Shown in pieces: positions 28,564 to 36,502 of a stretch of 64,000 nt of DNA; the stretch's first letter is position 1, and the number at the start of each line of letters is the position of its first letter. The position numbers and the translations under genes were made by a program. Source of the DNA: Nonlabens sp. (GTDB lineage Bacteria > Bacteroidota > Bacteroidia > Flavobacteriales > Flavobacteriaceae); assembly GCA_020630715.1 (NCBI GenBank), contig JAHDIQ010000007.1, positions 1 through 64,000 on the forward strand, given 5' to 3'. The notes under the pieces are model-generated. The model worked only from the letters and a program-made list of their open reading frames with translations, was not told where the DNA came from and searched no databases.

Positions 28564-29312
28564 GAAAGAATATCGTAGCAGGAAACTGGAAAATGAATTG
28601 TGATTTACCTACATCACAAAAATTAATTTGGGAATTAAAAAAAGCCTTAAAGCCTGATTATAATTGTGAATTAATGATCGCTCCATCATTTCCCTGTATT
28701 TATCCAGCGTTTAACAGCACACTAGATACGCCTATAGAGGTAGTAGCTCAAAATTGTAGTGAACAGGAAAAAGGAGCTTTTACGGGTGAGGTTTCTATAG
28801 ATATGTTACAAAGTGTAGGCGTGAAAACGGTGATCATAGGTCATTCAGAACGTCGTGATATATATAAAGAAGATGACGCTTTACTAGCTGCAAAAACAGT
28901 CGCCGCAATCAATAAAGGAATGCGAGTTATTTTTTGTTGTGGTGAACATTTAGAAATACGTAAGGCTGGTGATCATTTTTCTACCGTAGGAAATCAAATA
29001 GAGAAAGCCTTATTTAATTTAACACCAGCTCAAATGGAGCAAGTGGTAATTGCTTATGAACCGGTATGGGCAATAGGAACTGGAGAAACAGCTAGTCCTG
29101 CACAAGCACAAGAAATGCACGCGCACATCCGTACGATGTTGAAGGATCATTTTGGTGATATGACTGCGCATCATACTAGTATTCTGTATGGTGGTAGTGT
29201 AAAACCAGCAAACGCGGCAGAATTATTTGCAAATCCTGATGTAGACGGTGGATTAGTAGGTGGTGCATCACTAGATGCTCAATCATTCCTAGCCATAGCA
29301 GATGCTTTTTAG
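28560..29312 (+). CDS. tpiA: Triosephosphate isomerase
   Basis: Interconverts dihydroxyacetone phosphate and glyceraldehyde 3-phosphate in glycolysis. The 250-residue barrel has the catalytic Lys in GNWKMN (residues 8-13), the His in IGHSERR (about 94-100) and the Glu in AYEPVWAIGTG (about 165-175). The phosphate-binding LYGGSVKPANA is near 212. Its ends overlap both neighbours by a few bases. Confidence 0.97.
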   Translation: MRKNIVAGNWKMNCDLPTSQKLIWELKKALKPDYNCELMIAPSFPCIYPAFNSTLDTPIEVVAQNCSEQEKGAFTGEVSIDMLQSVGVKTVIIGHSERRDIYKEDDALLAAKTVAAINKGMRVIFCCGEHLEIRKAGDHFSTVGNQIEKALFNLTPAQMEQVVIAYEPVWAIGTGETASPAQAQEMHAHIRTMLKDHFGDMTAHHTSILYGGSVKPANAAELFANPDVDGGLVGGASLDAQSFLAIADAF

Positions 29313-29886
29313 GCAATTCCTTATCATATTTTTTTTAAGCGCTGTACAACCTATTATCGCTCAGTCTGATTATGGTAATCGGGTTGCAAATGCTGCTGTA
29401 GAACTTACAAAGGACCAGGTTATTTATAATGGTGCGTATTTTTCCATTCCCTATCCTAATGGTGATGTGCCAGAACCTTATGGAGTTTGCACAGACGTTG
29501 TGATTAGAACCTATAGAATTTTAGGAATAGACTTGCAACAAAAAGTGCATCTGGATATGAAAGCTAATTTCAAATCCTATCCACAATTATGGGGTTTGAA
29601 TCGCACAGATACTAATATTGATCACCGTCGCGTCCCTAATCTTAGAACTTTTTTCTCTAGAAAAGGAACAAGTATTACGGTAACGCAAGATGAGAAAAAC
29701 TACCAGCCAGGCGATATTGTAAGTTGGGTTTTAAGTTCAGGATTAACTCATATAGGTGTGGTTTCTAATAAGAAAGTACCTCATACAAATCGTTATTATA
29801 TAGTCCACAATATAGGCGCTGGACAAGTGCTAGAAGATTGTTTATTTTCGTTTAAAATCACCGGACATTATCGCTATGAACCATAA
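29302..29886 (+). CDS. DUF1287 family protein (NlpC/P60-like fold)
   Basis: A 194-residue exported protein with a signal peptide (MLFRQFLIIFFLSAVQPIIAQ). The DUF1287 core has YGVCTDVVIRTYRILGIDLQ, with the candidate catalytic Cys at about residue 63. It also has YQPGDIVSWVLSSGLTHIGVVSNK, with a candidate His, and YYIVHNIGAG. The pattern resembles NlpC/P60 amidases acting on the cell wall, but activity is inference. It starts inside the last codons of tpiA and its end overlaps prmA by 11 bp. Confidence 0.82.
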   Translation: MLFRQFLIIFFLSAVQPIIAQSDYGNRVANAAVELTKDQVIYNGAYFSIPYPNGDVPEPYGVCTDVVIRTYRILGIDLQQKVHLDMKANFKSYPQLWGLNRTDTNIDHRRVPNLRTFFSRKGTSITVTQDEKNYQPGDIVSWVLSSGLTHIGVVSNKKVPHTNRYYIVHNIGAGQVLEDCLFSFKITGHYRYEP

Positions 29887-30724
29887 CATTACAGATCAAA
29901 TTTACATCGAGTATCAATTTACCGTCACGCCTACACAGCCGTGGAATGATGTTTTAATGGCACAATTAGGCGCAGTAGGTTTTGAAAGTTTTATGGCTAC
30001 AGATACTGGTGTAGATGCTTATATCTTGAAATCTTTAGACCACGATCAGGTACTGGATGAGGTTGAAGTGATGCAATATGATCTGGTAGATATCGCTTTC
30101 GCGAAAGCAGAAATACCACCAACTAACTGGAATGCAGAATGGGAAAAGAATTTTCATCCTATCGTAGTAGACGATTTATGTGAGGTGCGCGCACCATTTC
30201 ATGAGTCCAAAGGGTTAGCATACGATATCGTGATAGAGCCTAAGATGAGTTTTGGTACTGGTCATCATCAGACCACACACATGATGATTCAGTATTTATT
30301 AAAGGAAGAGCTAACAAATCTAGACGTGTTAGATATGGGAAGTGGTACTGGCGTACTGGCAATTCTAGCCAGCATGCGTGGTGCAAAAAGTGTAGATGCG
30401 ATTGATATCGATACCTGGTGTTATGAAAACGCGCTAGAAAATGTACAACGCAATAGCATCAACAATGTGAACGTTATGCTAGGAGGCGCAGAACAATTAG
30501 TAGGGAAAACATACGATTTCATTATCGCAAATATCAATAGAAACATTCTATTAAAAGATATACCGCAGTATGCAAGTTGTTTAAATGAGAACGGGACTAT
30601 ACTATTTTCTGGTTTTTATACAGAAGATAAATCCCTAATTGTAGAACTGTGTGAGTCGCATGGATTGCATTATGAAATGCACTTAGAAAAAGACAATTGG
30701 GTAGGATTAAAAATGGTAAAGTAA
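29876..30724 (+). CDS. prmA: Ribosomal protein L11 methyltransferase
   Basis: A 282-residue SAM-dependent enzyme that trimethylates ribosomal protein L11. The N-terminal substrate-recognition half contains PPTNWNAEWEKNFHPI. The catalytic half has KMSFGTGHHQTTHMM, the SAM loop VLDMGSGTGVLAILA (about 162-176) and IIANINRNILL. A perfect palindrome at 30095-30108 encodes IAFAKAEI in the region between the domains. Confidence 0.93.
   Translation: MNHNITDQIYIEYQFTVTPTQPWNDVLMAQLGAVGFESFMATDTGVDAYILKSLDHDQVLDEVEVMQYDLVDIAFAKAEIPPTNWNAEWEKNFHPIVVDDLCEVRAPFHESKGLAYDIVIEPKMSFGTGHHQTTHMMIQYLLKEELTNLDVLDMGSGTGVLAILASMRGAKSVDAIDIDTWCYENALENVQRNSINNVNVMLGGAEQLVGKTYDFIIANINRNILLKDIPQYASCLNENGTILFSGFYTEDKSLIVELCESHGLHYEMHLEKDNWVGLKMVK
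30095..30108. repeat. 14-bp palindrome GCTTTCGCGAAAGC
   Basis: Perfect copy inside prmA, read as AFAKA. Confidence 0.9.
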
Positions 30725-30766
30725 TGACTCTTTTACCGACAAAATTTATAATTAAGACGGATTAAT

Positions 30767-30774
30767 TATCTTTG
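30767..30774 (+). promoter_or_regulatory. -7 box TATCTTTG for clpS
   Basis: TAnnTTTG match ending 7 nt before the first ATG (30782) and 13 nt before the second (30788). Confidence 0.5.
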
Positions 30775-30781
30775 TAGTGAT

Positions 30782-31063
30782 ATGATTATGAGTACACAAG
30801 AACAAGTACTTCCAGAAATAGATCTGGATGTATTAGAAAAAGAAGAAAACAAGATCGTTTTATTTAACGATGATGTAAACACCTTTGATCATGTGGTAGA
30901 TATGTTAGTTGCTACTTGCGATCACACACCTATTCAGGCAGAACAATGCTCATGGATCGTTCATTTTAAAGGAAAATGCAATGTAAAATCAGGATCTTAT
31001 AAAGATTTAGAACCTAGATGCAGTAAACTACTAGAAGCTGGATTAACAGCAGAGATTCAGTAA
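30782..31063 (+). CDS. clpS: ATP-dependent Clp protease adaptor ClpS
   Basis: A 93-residue adaptor that brings N-degron substrates to the ClpAP/ClpCP protease. The family core is clear: IVLFNDDVNTFDHVVDML (about residues 26-43), followed by the conserved ATCDHTPIQAEQCSWIVHFKGK. The length is normal. The unit is monocistronic, with its own promoter and the terminator at 31083-31111. ATG codons at 30782 and 30788 are both possible starts. Confidence 0.92.
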   Translation: MIMSTQEQVLPEIDLDVLEKEENKIVLFNDDVNTFDHVVDMLVATCDHTPIQAEQCSWIVHFKGKCNVKSGSYKDLEPRCSKLLEAGLTAEIQ

Positions 31064-31082
31064 CAGCAATCATACTTAACGT

Positions 31083-31111
31083 AAAAGCACTTGATAATCA
31101 GGTGCTTTTTT
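31083..31111 (+). terminator. Rho-independent terminator after clpS
   Basis: AAAAGCAC/GTGCTTTT stem, extended by TGA/TCA, followed by a T tract. Confidence 0.82.
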
Positions 31112-31157
31112 ATTTTAAGACTTTTTTAATAGTGTCGCTTTGTTAAATAAAACTAAA

Positions 31158-31186
31158 ACTATTACCAAATAATAGTAATACTATTA
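31158..31186. promoter_or_regulatory. Alternating ACTATTA/TAATAGT operator
   Basis: ACTATTA (31158-31164), TAATAGT (31170-31176) and ACTATTA (31180-31186) give two overlapping inverted repeats just before the TetR-like gene. Likely its own operator. Confidence 0.55.
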
Positions 31187-31191
31187 ATATT

Positions 31192-31896
31192 GTGAGTTAT
31201 TACTATATGGATCAATTACTACAAAATATTAAGATCGAGATCAACGAAAAGATTTTCGTTAAGAATCCTGAATCATCAGATTTAGGAAAACGCATCATTG
31301 AATCTAGTATTGACTTAATTAATGAAATAGGCTTTGAACAGTTTAATTTTAAAAAGTTAGGAACTCATATAGGATCTAATGAAAGTTCTGTTTACCGCTA
31401 TTTTGAGAATAAGCATAAATTATTATTATACTTAACGTCGTGGTATTGGGCATGGATGGAATACAAACTAGTGATAGGAACTATTCAAATGACAGATCCT
31501 TCTAAAAAACTAGATGAAGCAATCCGTACACTTACTAAAGTGATTAATGCAGATTCTAATTTCTCTCATATCGATGAGGTGAAGTTGCAAAACATCGTTA
31601 TTGCAGAATATTCTAAATCATATCTTACTAAAGAAGTAGATAGTGAAAATAAACAAGGATACTTTAGTATTTATAAAAGATTAGTAGAGCGACTTACTAA
31701 TCTTATTAAAGAAGTAGATCCATCTTATAAATTTCCAGCATCATTGAGTAGTTGCATCCTAGAAGGTGCGTTACATCAACATTTTATAAAACAACATTTT
31801 AAAGCACTGACAGATTGTGATGATCAACTCACACCTACAGACTTTTTCTTAAACTTAGTTTCATCTACTTTATCATATTCAAATGGGAAAGACTAA
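31192..31896 (+). CDS. TetR-family transcriptional regulator
   Basis: A 234-residue regulator. A helix-turn-helix domain lies at about residues 28-75 (IIESSIDLINEIGFEQFNFKKL, then SNESSVYRYFENKHKLLLYL), with a long helical ligand or dimer domain after it. It heads the ABC-HlyD-TolC operon, overlapping the ABC gene by 14 bp, and probably controls it through the repeats at 31158-31186. The start here is GTG at 31192; an ATG at 31207 is an alternative. Confidence 0.82.
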   Translation: MSYYYMDQLLQNIKIEINEKIFVKNPESSDLGKRIIESSIDLINEIGFEQFNFKKLGTHIGSNESSVYRYFENKHKLLLYLTSWYWAWMEYKLVIGTIQMTDPSKKLDEAIRTLTKVINADSNFSHIDEVKLQNIVIAEYSKSYLTKEVDSENKQGYFSIYKRLVERLTNLIKEVDPSYKFPASLSSCILEGALHQHFIKQHFKALTDCDDQLTPTDFFLNLVSSTLSYSNGKD

Positions 31897-33553
31897 TATA
31901 TTAACTTCATGGCAACGTTTAACCAGACTGTTAGAGCTGGATAAGAAAGACGTGCGCCAGATTTTTTACTATGCGATCTTTGCAGGATTAGTAGGTCTTA
32001 CGTTACCACTGGGAATTCAGGCGATCATCAACCTGATTCAAGGTGCGCAAGTAAGTACTTCATGGATCGTGTTAGTGGTGCTGGTAACTTTAGGAGTTGC
32101 TTTTGGTGGTGTGTTACAATTAATGCAAATTAGAATTACAGAGAACATCCAGCAAAAGATTTTCACGAGATCATCTTTTGAATTTGCATACCGTTTTCCT
32201 AAGATCAAAATGAGCGAACTGCATGGTATTTATCCGCCAGAGCTGGCAAACCGTTTCTTTGATACCTTAACGATTCAAAAAAGTCTTTCTAAGATTCTAG
32301 TGGATTATCCTACGGCATTACTTCAAATTGTTTTTGGATTAATCTTGTTATCATTCTATCATCCATTTTTTATCATTTATGGATTCTTACTAGTTTTACT
32401 AGTATATATCCTATTAAAATACACCGCAGAGCGTGGCCTAGAAACCAGTTTAAAAGAATCAAAAAGCAAGTATAAAGTAGCGCACTGGTTACAAGAAGTT
32501 GCTAGATCCATCATTAGTTTTAAATTATCTGGTAGAACTAGTCTGGCACTTCAAAAAAATGATAAGCTAACTTCAGAATATTTGAATTATCGTGAGAACC
32601 ACTTTAAGGTACTGATCTCTCAATTTATTCAAATGATCGGTTTTAAAGTGCTGGTTACAGCTGGATTACTAGTGATAGGTGGAGTTTTAGTTTTAAACCA
32701 AGAAATGAACATCGGTCAGTTTGTTGCTGCAGAATTAATTATTCTAATCATTATAGGTGCAGTAGAGAAATTGATCACAGGATTAGAATCATTTTACGAT
32801 GTATTTACTTCGCTTGAAAAATTAGGGAATGTGGTTGATAAAGAATTGGAATCACACACCGGTGAGCGTCCATTTCATCCTGAAGAAAACTTTAGAGTAG
32901 AATTTGAAAATGTGACTTATGAAGTGCCAGATCGTAGTACACCTATTATTGACAATGTAAGCCTTAAAATTTCAGAGAATTGCACCATCTTACTTAAAGG
33001 AGACAATGGAAGTGGTAAAGCAACCTTACTAAGACTCATCGCTGGTATTATGCCACCGTCTAAAGGTAATATCTATATCAATAACACAGACCTTAGAGGT
33101 GTTTATTTGAATTATTACCGTTCACATTTAGGACAATCGTTAACTGAAGAGACTCCTTTTGAAGGTACTTTAAGGGATAATATCACCTTTGGAGATCCAG
33201 AGATAAGCGACGATCAGATTTACTGGGCGCTGGAAAAATCTGGTTTGAATCCGTTCTTAAAAAAGTTACAATTAGGTTTACAAACGACCATCTATCCAGA
33301 AGGTAAGCAGTTGTCGTATACCGTTGCAAAAAAGATCGTGCTAGCACGTAGTATTGTACGCAAGCCTAAAATGTTGATTCTTAAAGAACCATTAGATCAA
33401 TTTGATCAGGCAGAAGCAGTGCGTATCATGGATTTCTTAACAGATCCTAGTAATGGCTGGTCGCTAGTAGTAGTAAGTCAGGATAATAGCTGGGCGCAAC
33501 GTTGTAAGCGTGTGATTACATTAGATCAAGGACGTATCATTTCAGAAAAATAA
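31883..33553 (+). CDS. ABC exporter-like protein with degenerate nucleotide-binding domain
   Basis: A 556-residue half-transporter with type I exporter architecture: an N-terminal six-helix membrane domain (about 20-310) and a C-terminal NBD (about 330-556). Four catalytic motifs depart from consensus. Walker A is GDNGSGKA, with Ala380 in place of Ser/Thr. The signature is LSYTV (477-481) instead of LSGGQ. Walker B is LILKEP, with Lys501 for Asp. The H-loop His is Gln533. The Q-loop region and overall fold look intact and the frame is uninterrupted. With HlyD and TolC genes following, it would form a tripartite export system, but ATP hydrolysis by a homodimer looks unlikely. It may need an active partner or have lost ATPase function. 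Confidence 0.85.
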   Translation: MGKTNILTSWQRLTRLLELDKKDVRQIFYYAIFAGLVGLTLPLGIQAIINLIQGAQVSTSWIVLVVLVTLGVAFGGVLQLMQIRITENIQQKIFTRSSFEFAYRFPKIKMSELHGIYPPELANRFFDTLTIQKSLSKILVDYPTALLQIVFGLILLSFYHPFFIIYGFLLVLLVYILLKYTAERGLETSLKESKSKYKVAHWLQEVARSIISFKLSGRTSLALQKNDKLTSEYLNYRENHFKVLISQFIQMIGFKVLVTAGLLVIGGVLVLNQEMNIGQFVAAELIILIIIGAVEKLITGLESFYDVFTSLEKLGNVVDKELESHTGERPFHPEENFRVEFENVTYEVPDRSTPIIDNVSLKISENCTILLKGDNGSGKATLLRLIAGIMPPSKGNIYINNTDLRGVYLNYYRSHLGQSLTEETPFEGTLRDNITFGDPEISDDQIYWALEKSGLNPFLKKLQLGLQTTIYPEGKQLSYTVAKKIVLARSIVRKPKMLILKEPLDQFDQAEAVRIMDFLTDPSNGWSLVVVSQDNSWAQRCKRVITLDQGRIISEK

Positions 33554-33561
33554 TATAGGAT

Positions 33562-34920
33562 ATGCTTAATATTTCTAAAAAACCATTAATTCATAAGGTA
33601 GAAATCGATGATTTCCCTAGTGGTAAGCGTGTGATGGAACGCAAGCATTATAAGTATTTCAATAGATTCTTAACAGGAGCCGCTATTTTCTTATTTATCT
33701 GTTTGTTTTTACCATGGACGCAAAATGTTACAGGAAATGGCTTTGTAACTACGTTAACACCAGATCAACGTGCACAAACAATTCAATCACCTATTCCAGG
33801 TAAAATTGAACAATGGTATGTGCGTGAAGGTGATTCTGTAAGACGTGGTGATACTATTTTAAGAATTAGCGAGATTAAGAATGAGTACTTTGATCCACGA
33901 TTAGTAGAGCGCACGACAGATCAAATAGGTGCAAAAACTATTAGTGCAGATTCCTATACCTTTAAAGTTCAGGCATTAAATAATCAAATACAAACTTTAA
34001 ATAGAGAACGAGAACTCAAATTAGAACAAGCTCGTAACAAGTTAAAGCAAGCTAAATTTAAAGTAGCTCAGGATAGTATAGGACTAGTAAGAGCAAATGT
34101 AGATATCAAAATTGCTCAAACCCGATTAGATCGTGAAAAGCAGTTGTTAGATTTAGGAATCAATTCACCTAAGGATTTTGAAGAAAAACAACTGAAATTT
34201 CAAGAAACGCAGGAAAAATTAATTTCTCAAGAAAATAAATTACTTACTTCCCGCAATGGAGTGATTAATGCGATGCTAGAGATCGATAGAATTAAACAAG
34301 AAGTTGCAAACAAAATTGCCAAAGCAATGAGCGAACGCGCCACGGCACAGGCTAGTAGAGCTGATACAGATGCTCAGGTTTCTAAATTAGAAGTAGATCG
34401 TACTAATTACTCTATGCGTAATGATTTATATTTTGTCACTGCTCCTCAAGATGGATTTATCAACCGTGCGATTGTAGGTGGATTAGGAGAGACTTTTAAA
34501 GAAGGGCAACCGCTAGTAAATATAATGCCATTAAATTATGACCTTGCGGTAGAGACTTTTGTGGCTCCTATAGACTTACCGTTGATGCATGTAGGTGAAG
34601 AAGTGCGTATCCAGTTTGATGGATGGCCAGCGATTGTATTTTCGGGATGGCCTAATGTTTCTTATGGTACTTATGGTGCAAAGGTTGTCGCGGTAGAGAC
34701 CTTTGTAAGTGATACGGATGTAGGTAAATATCGCGTTTTACTTGCTCCAGATGCTAATGACCATCCATGGCCGTCAGAATTGCGTCCTGGTGCTGGTGCA
34801 TATACTATTGCATTGTTAGAGGACGTTCCAGTATGGTTTGAATTGTGGCGTCGTTTGAATGGTTTCCCACCTAATTATTATCAGCCTAAAGAAGGAAAAA
34901 AAGATGCTAAGAAAAAATAA
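33562..34920 (+). CDS. HlyD-family membrane fusion protein
   Basis: A 452-residue periplasmic adaptor. An N-terminal membrane anchor (about residues 35-55, TGAAIFLFICLFLPW) is followed by a split lipoyl/biotinyl-like domain (QTIQSPIPGKIEQWYVREGD) and a long alpha-helical hairpin (about 130-270, Lys/Gln-rich). A beta domain and a Lys-rich tail complete it. It connects the inner-membrane ABC protein encoded 8 bp upstream to the TolC-like channel encoded downstream. Confidence 0.88.
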   Translation: MLNISKKPLIHKVEIDDFPSGKRVMERKHYKYFNRFLTGAAIFLFICLFLPWTQNVTGNGFVTTLTPDQRAQTIQSPIPGKIEQWYVREGDSVRRGDTILRISEIKNEYFDPRLVERTTDQIGAKTISADSYTFKVQALNNQIQTLNRERELKLEQARNKLKQAKFKVAQDSIGLVRANVDIKIAQTRLDREKQLLDLGINSPKDFEEKQLKFQETQEKLISQENKLLTSRNGVINAMLEIDRIKQEVANKIAKAMSERATAQASRADTDAQVSKLEVDRTNYSMRNDLYFVTAPQDGFINRAIVGGLGETFKEGQPLVNIMPLNYDLAVETFVAPIDLPLMHVGEEVRIQFDGWPAIVFSGWPNVSYGTYGAKVVAVETFVSDTDVGKYRVLLAPDANDHPWPSELRPGAGAYTIALLEDVPVWFELWRRLNGFPPNYYQPKEGKKDAKKK

Positions 34921-36370
34921 ATCACATTTCTTATCAGTAATCTTAATGCTGGTTTGTGGTAGTACGGTGATGGGAAATACGCTTTCGCGAAAGCGTAATC
35001 TCAACAACCTAACTATCTTACAGCAACCTATAGATTCTACCGTTTTAACCTTTAATGAATATATGGGTTATGTAAAAGCTTATCATCCAGTGGCGAGACA
35101 AGCTGGATTAATCATTGATGAAGGACAGGCAGAAGTCTTGCGCGCCCGTGGTGGTTTTGACCCAAAGTTAGAGGTGGATTACGATCGTAAAGAGTTCAAG
35201 AGTCAGGAGTATTATGATGAGTTAAACGGTATGTTTAAAATCCCGACCTGGTATGGTGTGGAATTTAAAGCCGGAATAGAGCGCAATGAAGGTGCTTTTT
35301 TAAATCCGCGTAGTAGTGTGCCAGATGAAGGATTGTACAATGCTGGTGTAAGTGTGAATTTAGGTCAAGGATTGATTATTAATAATCGTATGGCAACCTT
35401 GCGCAAAGCAAAAATATTTAGAGAACAAACTCAGGTAGATCGTGATTTACTAGTAAATGCCATTCTTTATGAGGCGGCGCTGGCCTATTTTAAATGGTGG
35501 GAAGCACAACAGCAATATCAAATTTTTGATGAGTTTTTAGAAAATGCTCAAATACGTTTTGAAGCGATTAAAAGAGGAGCAGAGGTAGGCGATAAAGCAG
35601 TAATTGATACGGTAGAAGCTAGTATTGCTGTTCAAAACAGGATCTTAAGTAGAGAACAGGCTAGAATAAGTCTAGTAAAACAACGACTAAACATCGCTAA
35701 CTTTCTGTGGATTAATGATGTGCCCGTAGAATTACAGGCAAATGTTATTGCTCAAAATAATGTGGATGAAGAAATCGATAGTACGTTAGAGATTTTTGGC
35801 TTTCAATTAAACGAATTCAATATTGAAAATCATCCTAAGCTTAGATCTTTAAGCTTTAAAATTGACCAGTTAGACGTAGATAGACAGTTAAAAGCAAACA
35901 AACTATTACCTAAACTAACACTAGATTATAATTTCATTACTCCAGAATGGAATAATACAAACAGCGTCAGGTTGAATGATTATAAAGCTGGATTGCGATT
36001 TGCGATGCCGTTATTCTTAAGGAAAGAACGTGGTGATTTAAGACTGGCAAAAATTAAAATTGCAGATACAGAATATGAACGCGCAGCGACGCAACTAGAA
36101 ATACGTAATAAAGTAACTGCCATATTTAATGAGATTGATTCTTATAACCAGCAAACTCAAATGATAGGTGGAATAGTGGATGCATCACAACGTATGCTTA
36201 CTGCCGAGGAACGTAAATTTGAACTAGGTGATAGCTCACTGTTTTTAATTAATAGTCGTGAAGTGAAATTGATCGACTCTAAGCTTAAAGAGATTAAAAT
36301 TTACAACAAGTTATTTGTAAGTAAAGCTAACCTTTTTAAGAGTCTAGCCGTGATGCCAGAGAATTTATAA
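34904..36370 (+). CDS. TolC-family outer membrane efflux protein
   Basis: A 488-residue outer-membrane channel protein. The signal peptide (MLRKNKSHFLSVILMLVCGSTV, about 24 residues) is followed by a region with two outer-membrane-efflux repeats and long amphipathic helices. Its start overlaps the HlyD gene by 17 bp. An in-frame ATG at 34859 would add 15 non-signal residues and is less likely. A perfect palindrome at 34981-34994 encodes TLSRKRN directly after the predicted signal peptide. Confidence 0.85.
   Translation: MLRKNKSHFLSVILMLVCGSTVMGNTLSRKRNLNNLTILQQPIDSTVLTFNEYMGYVKAYHPVARQAGLIIDEGQAEVLRARGGFDPKLEVDYDRKEFKSQEYYDELNGMFKIPTWYGVEFKAGIERNEGAFLNPRSSVPDEGLYNAGVSVNLGQGLIINNRMATLRKAKIFREQTQVDRDLLVNAILYEAALAYFKWWEAQQQYQIFDEFLENAQIRFEAIKRGAEVGDKAVIDTVEASIAVQNRILSREQARISLVKQRLNIANFLWINDVPVELQANVIAQNNVDEEIDSTLEIFGFQLNEFNIENHPKLRSLSFKIDQLDVDRQLKANKLLPKLTLDYNFITPEWNNTNSVRLNDYKAGLRFAMPLFLRKERGDLRLAKIKIADTEYERAATQLEIRNKVTAIFNEIDSYNQQTQMIGGIVDASQRMLTAEERKFELGDSSLFLINSREVKLIDSKLKEIKIYNKLFVSKANLFKSLAVMPENL
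34981..34994. repeat. 14-bp palindrome GCTTTCGCGAAAGC
   Basis: Perfect copy in the TolC-like gene at the signal peptide/mature junction, read as LSRKR. Confidence 0.9.
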
Positions 36371-36502
36371 TTCTTGTAGGAAATTATTTCACGCAACCTT
36401 TTCATAGTTTGTTCATCTAAAGTTTGTAAATCACGTTAAAAAGTTCCTCATCGAGATTCTAATTAGCTGATTATTAACTAACTTTCCAAAAATTAACCAA
36501 CT

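Noticed and set aside
34859-34904. Earlier TolC start at 34859
   Set aside because: It would put 15 polar residues before a good signal peptide and lie deep inside the HlyD gene; 34904 is preferred.
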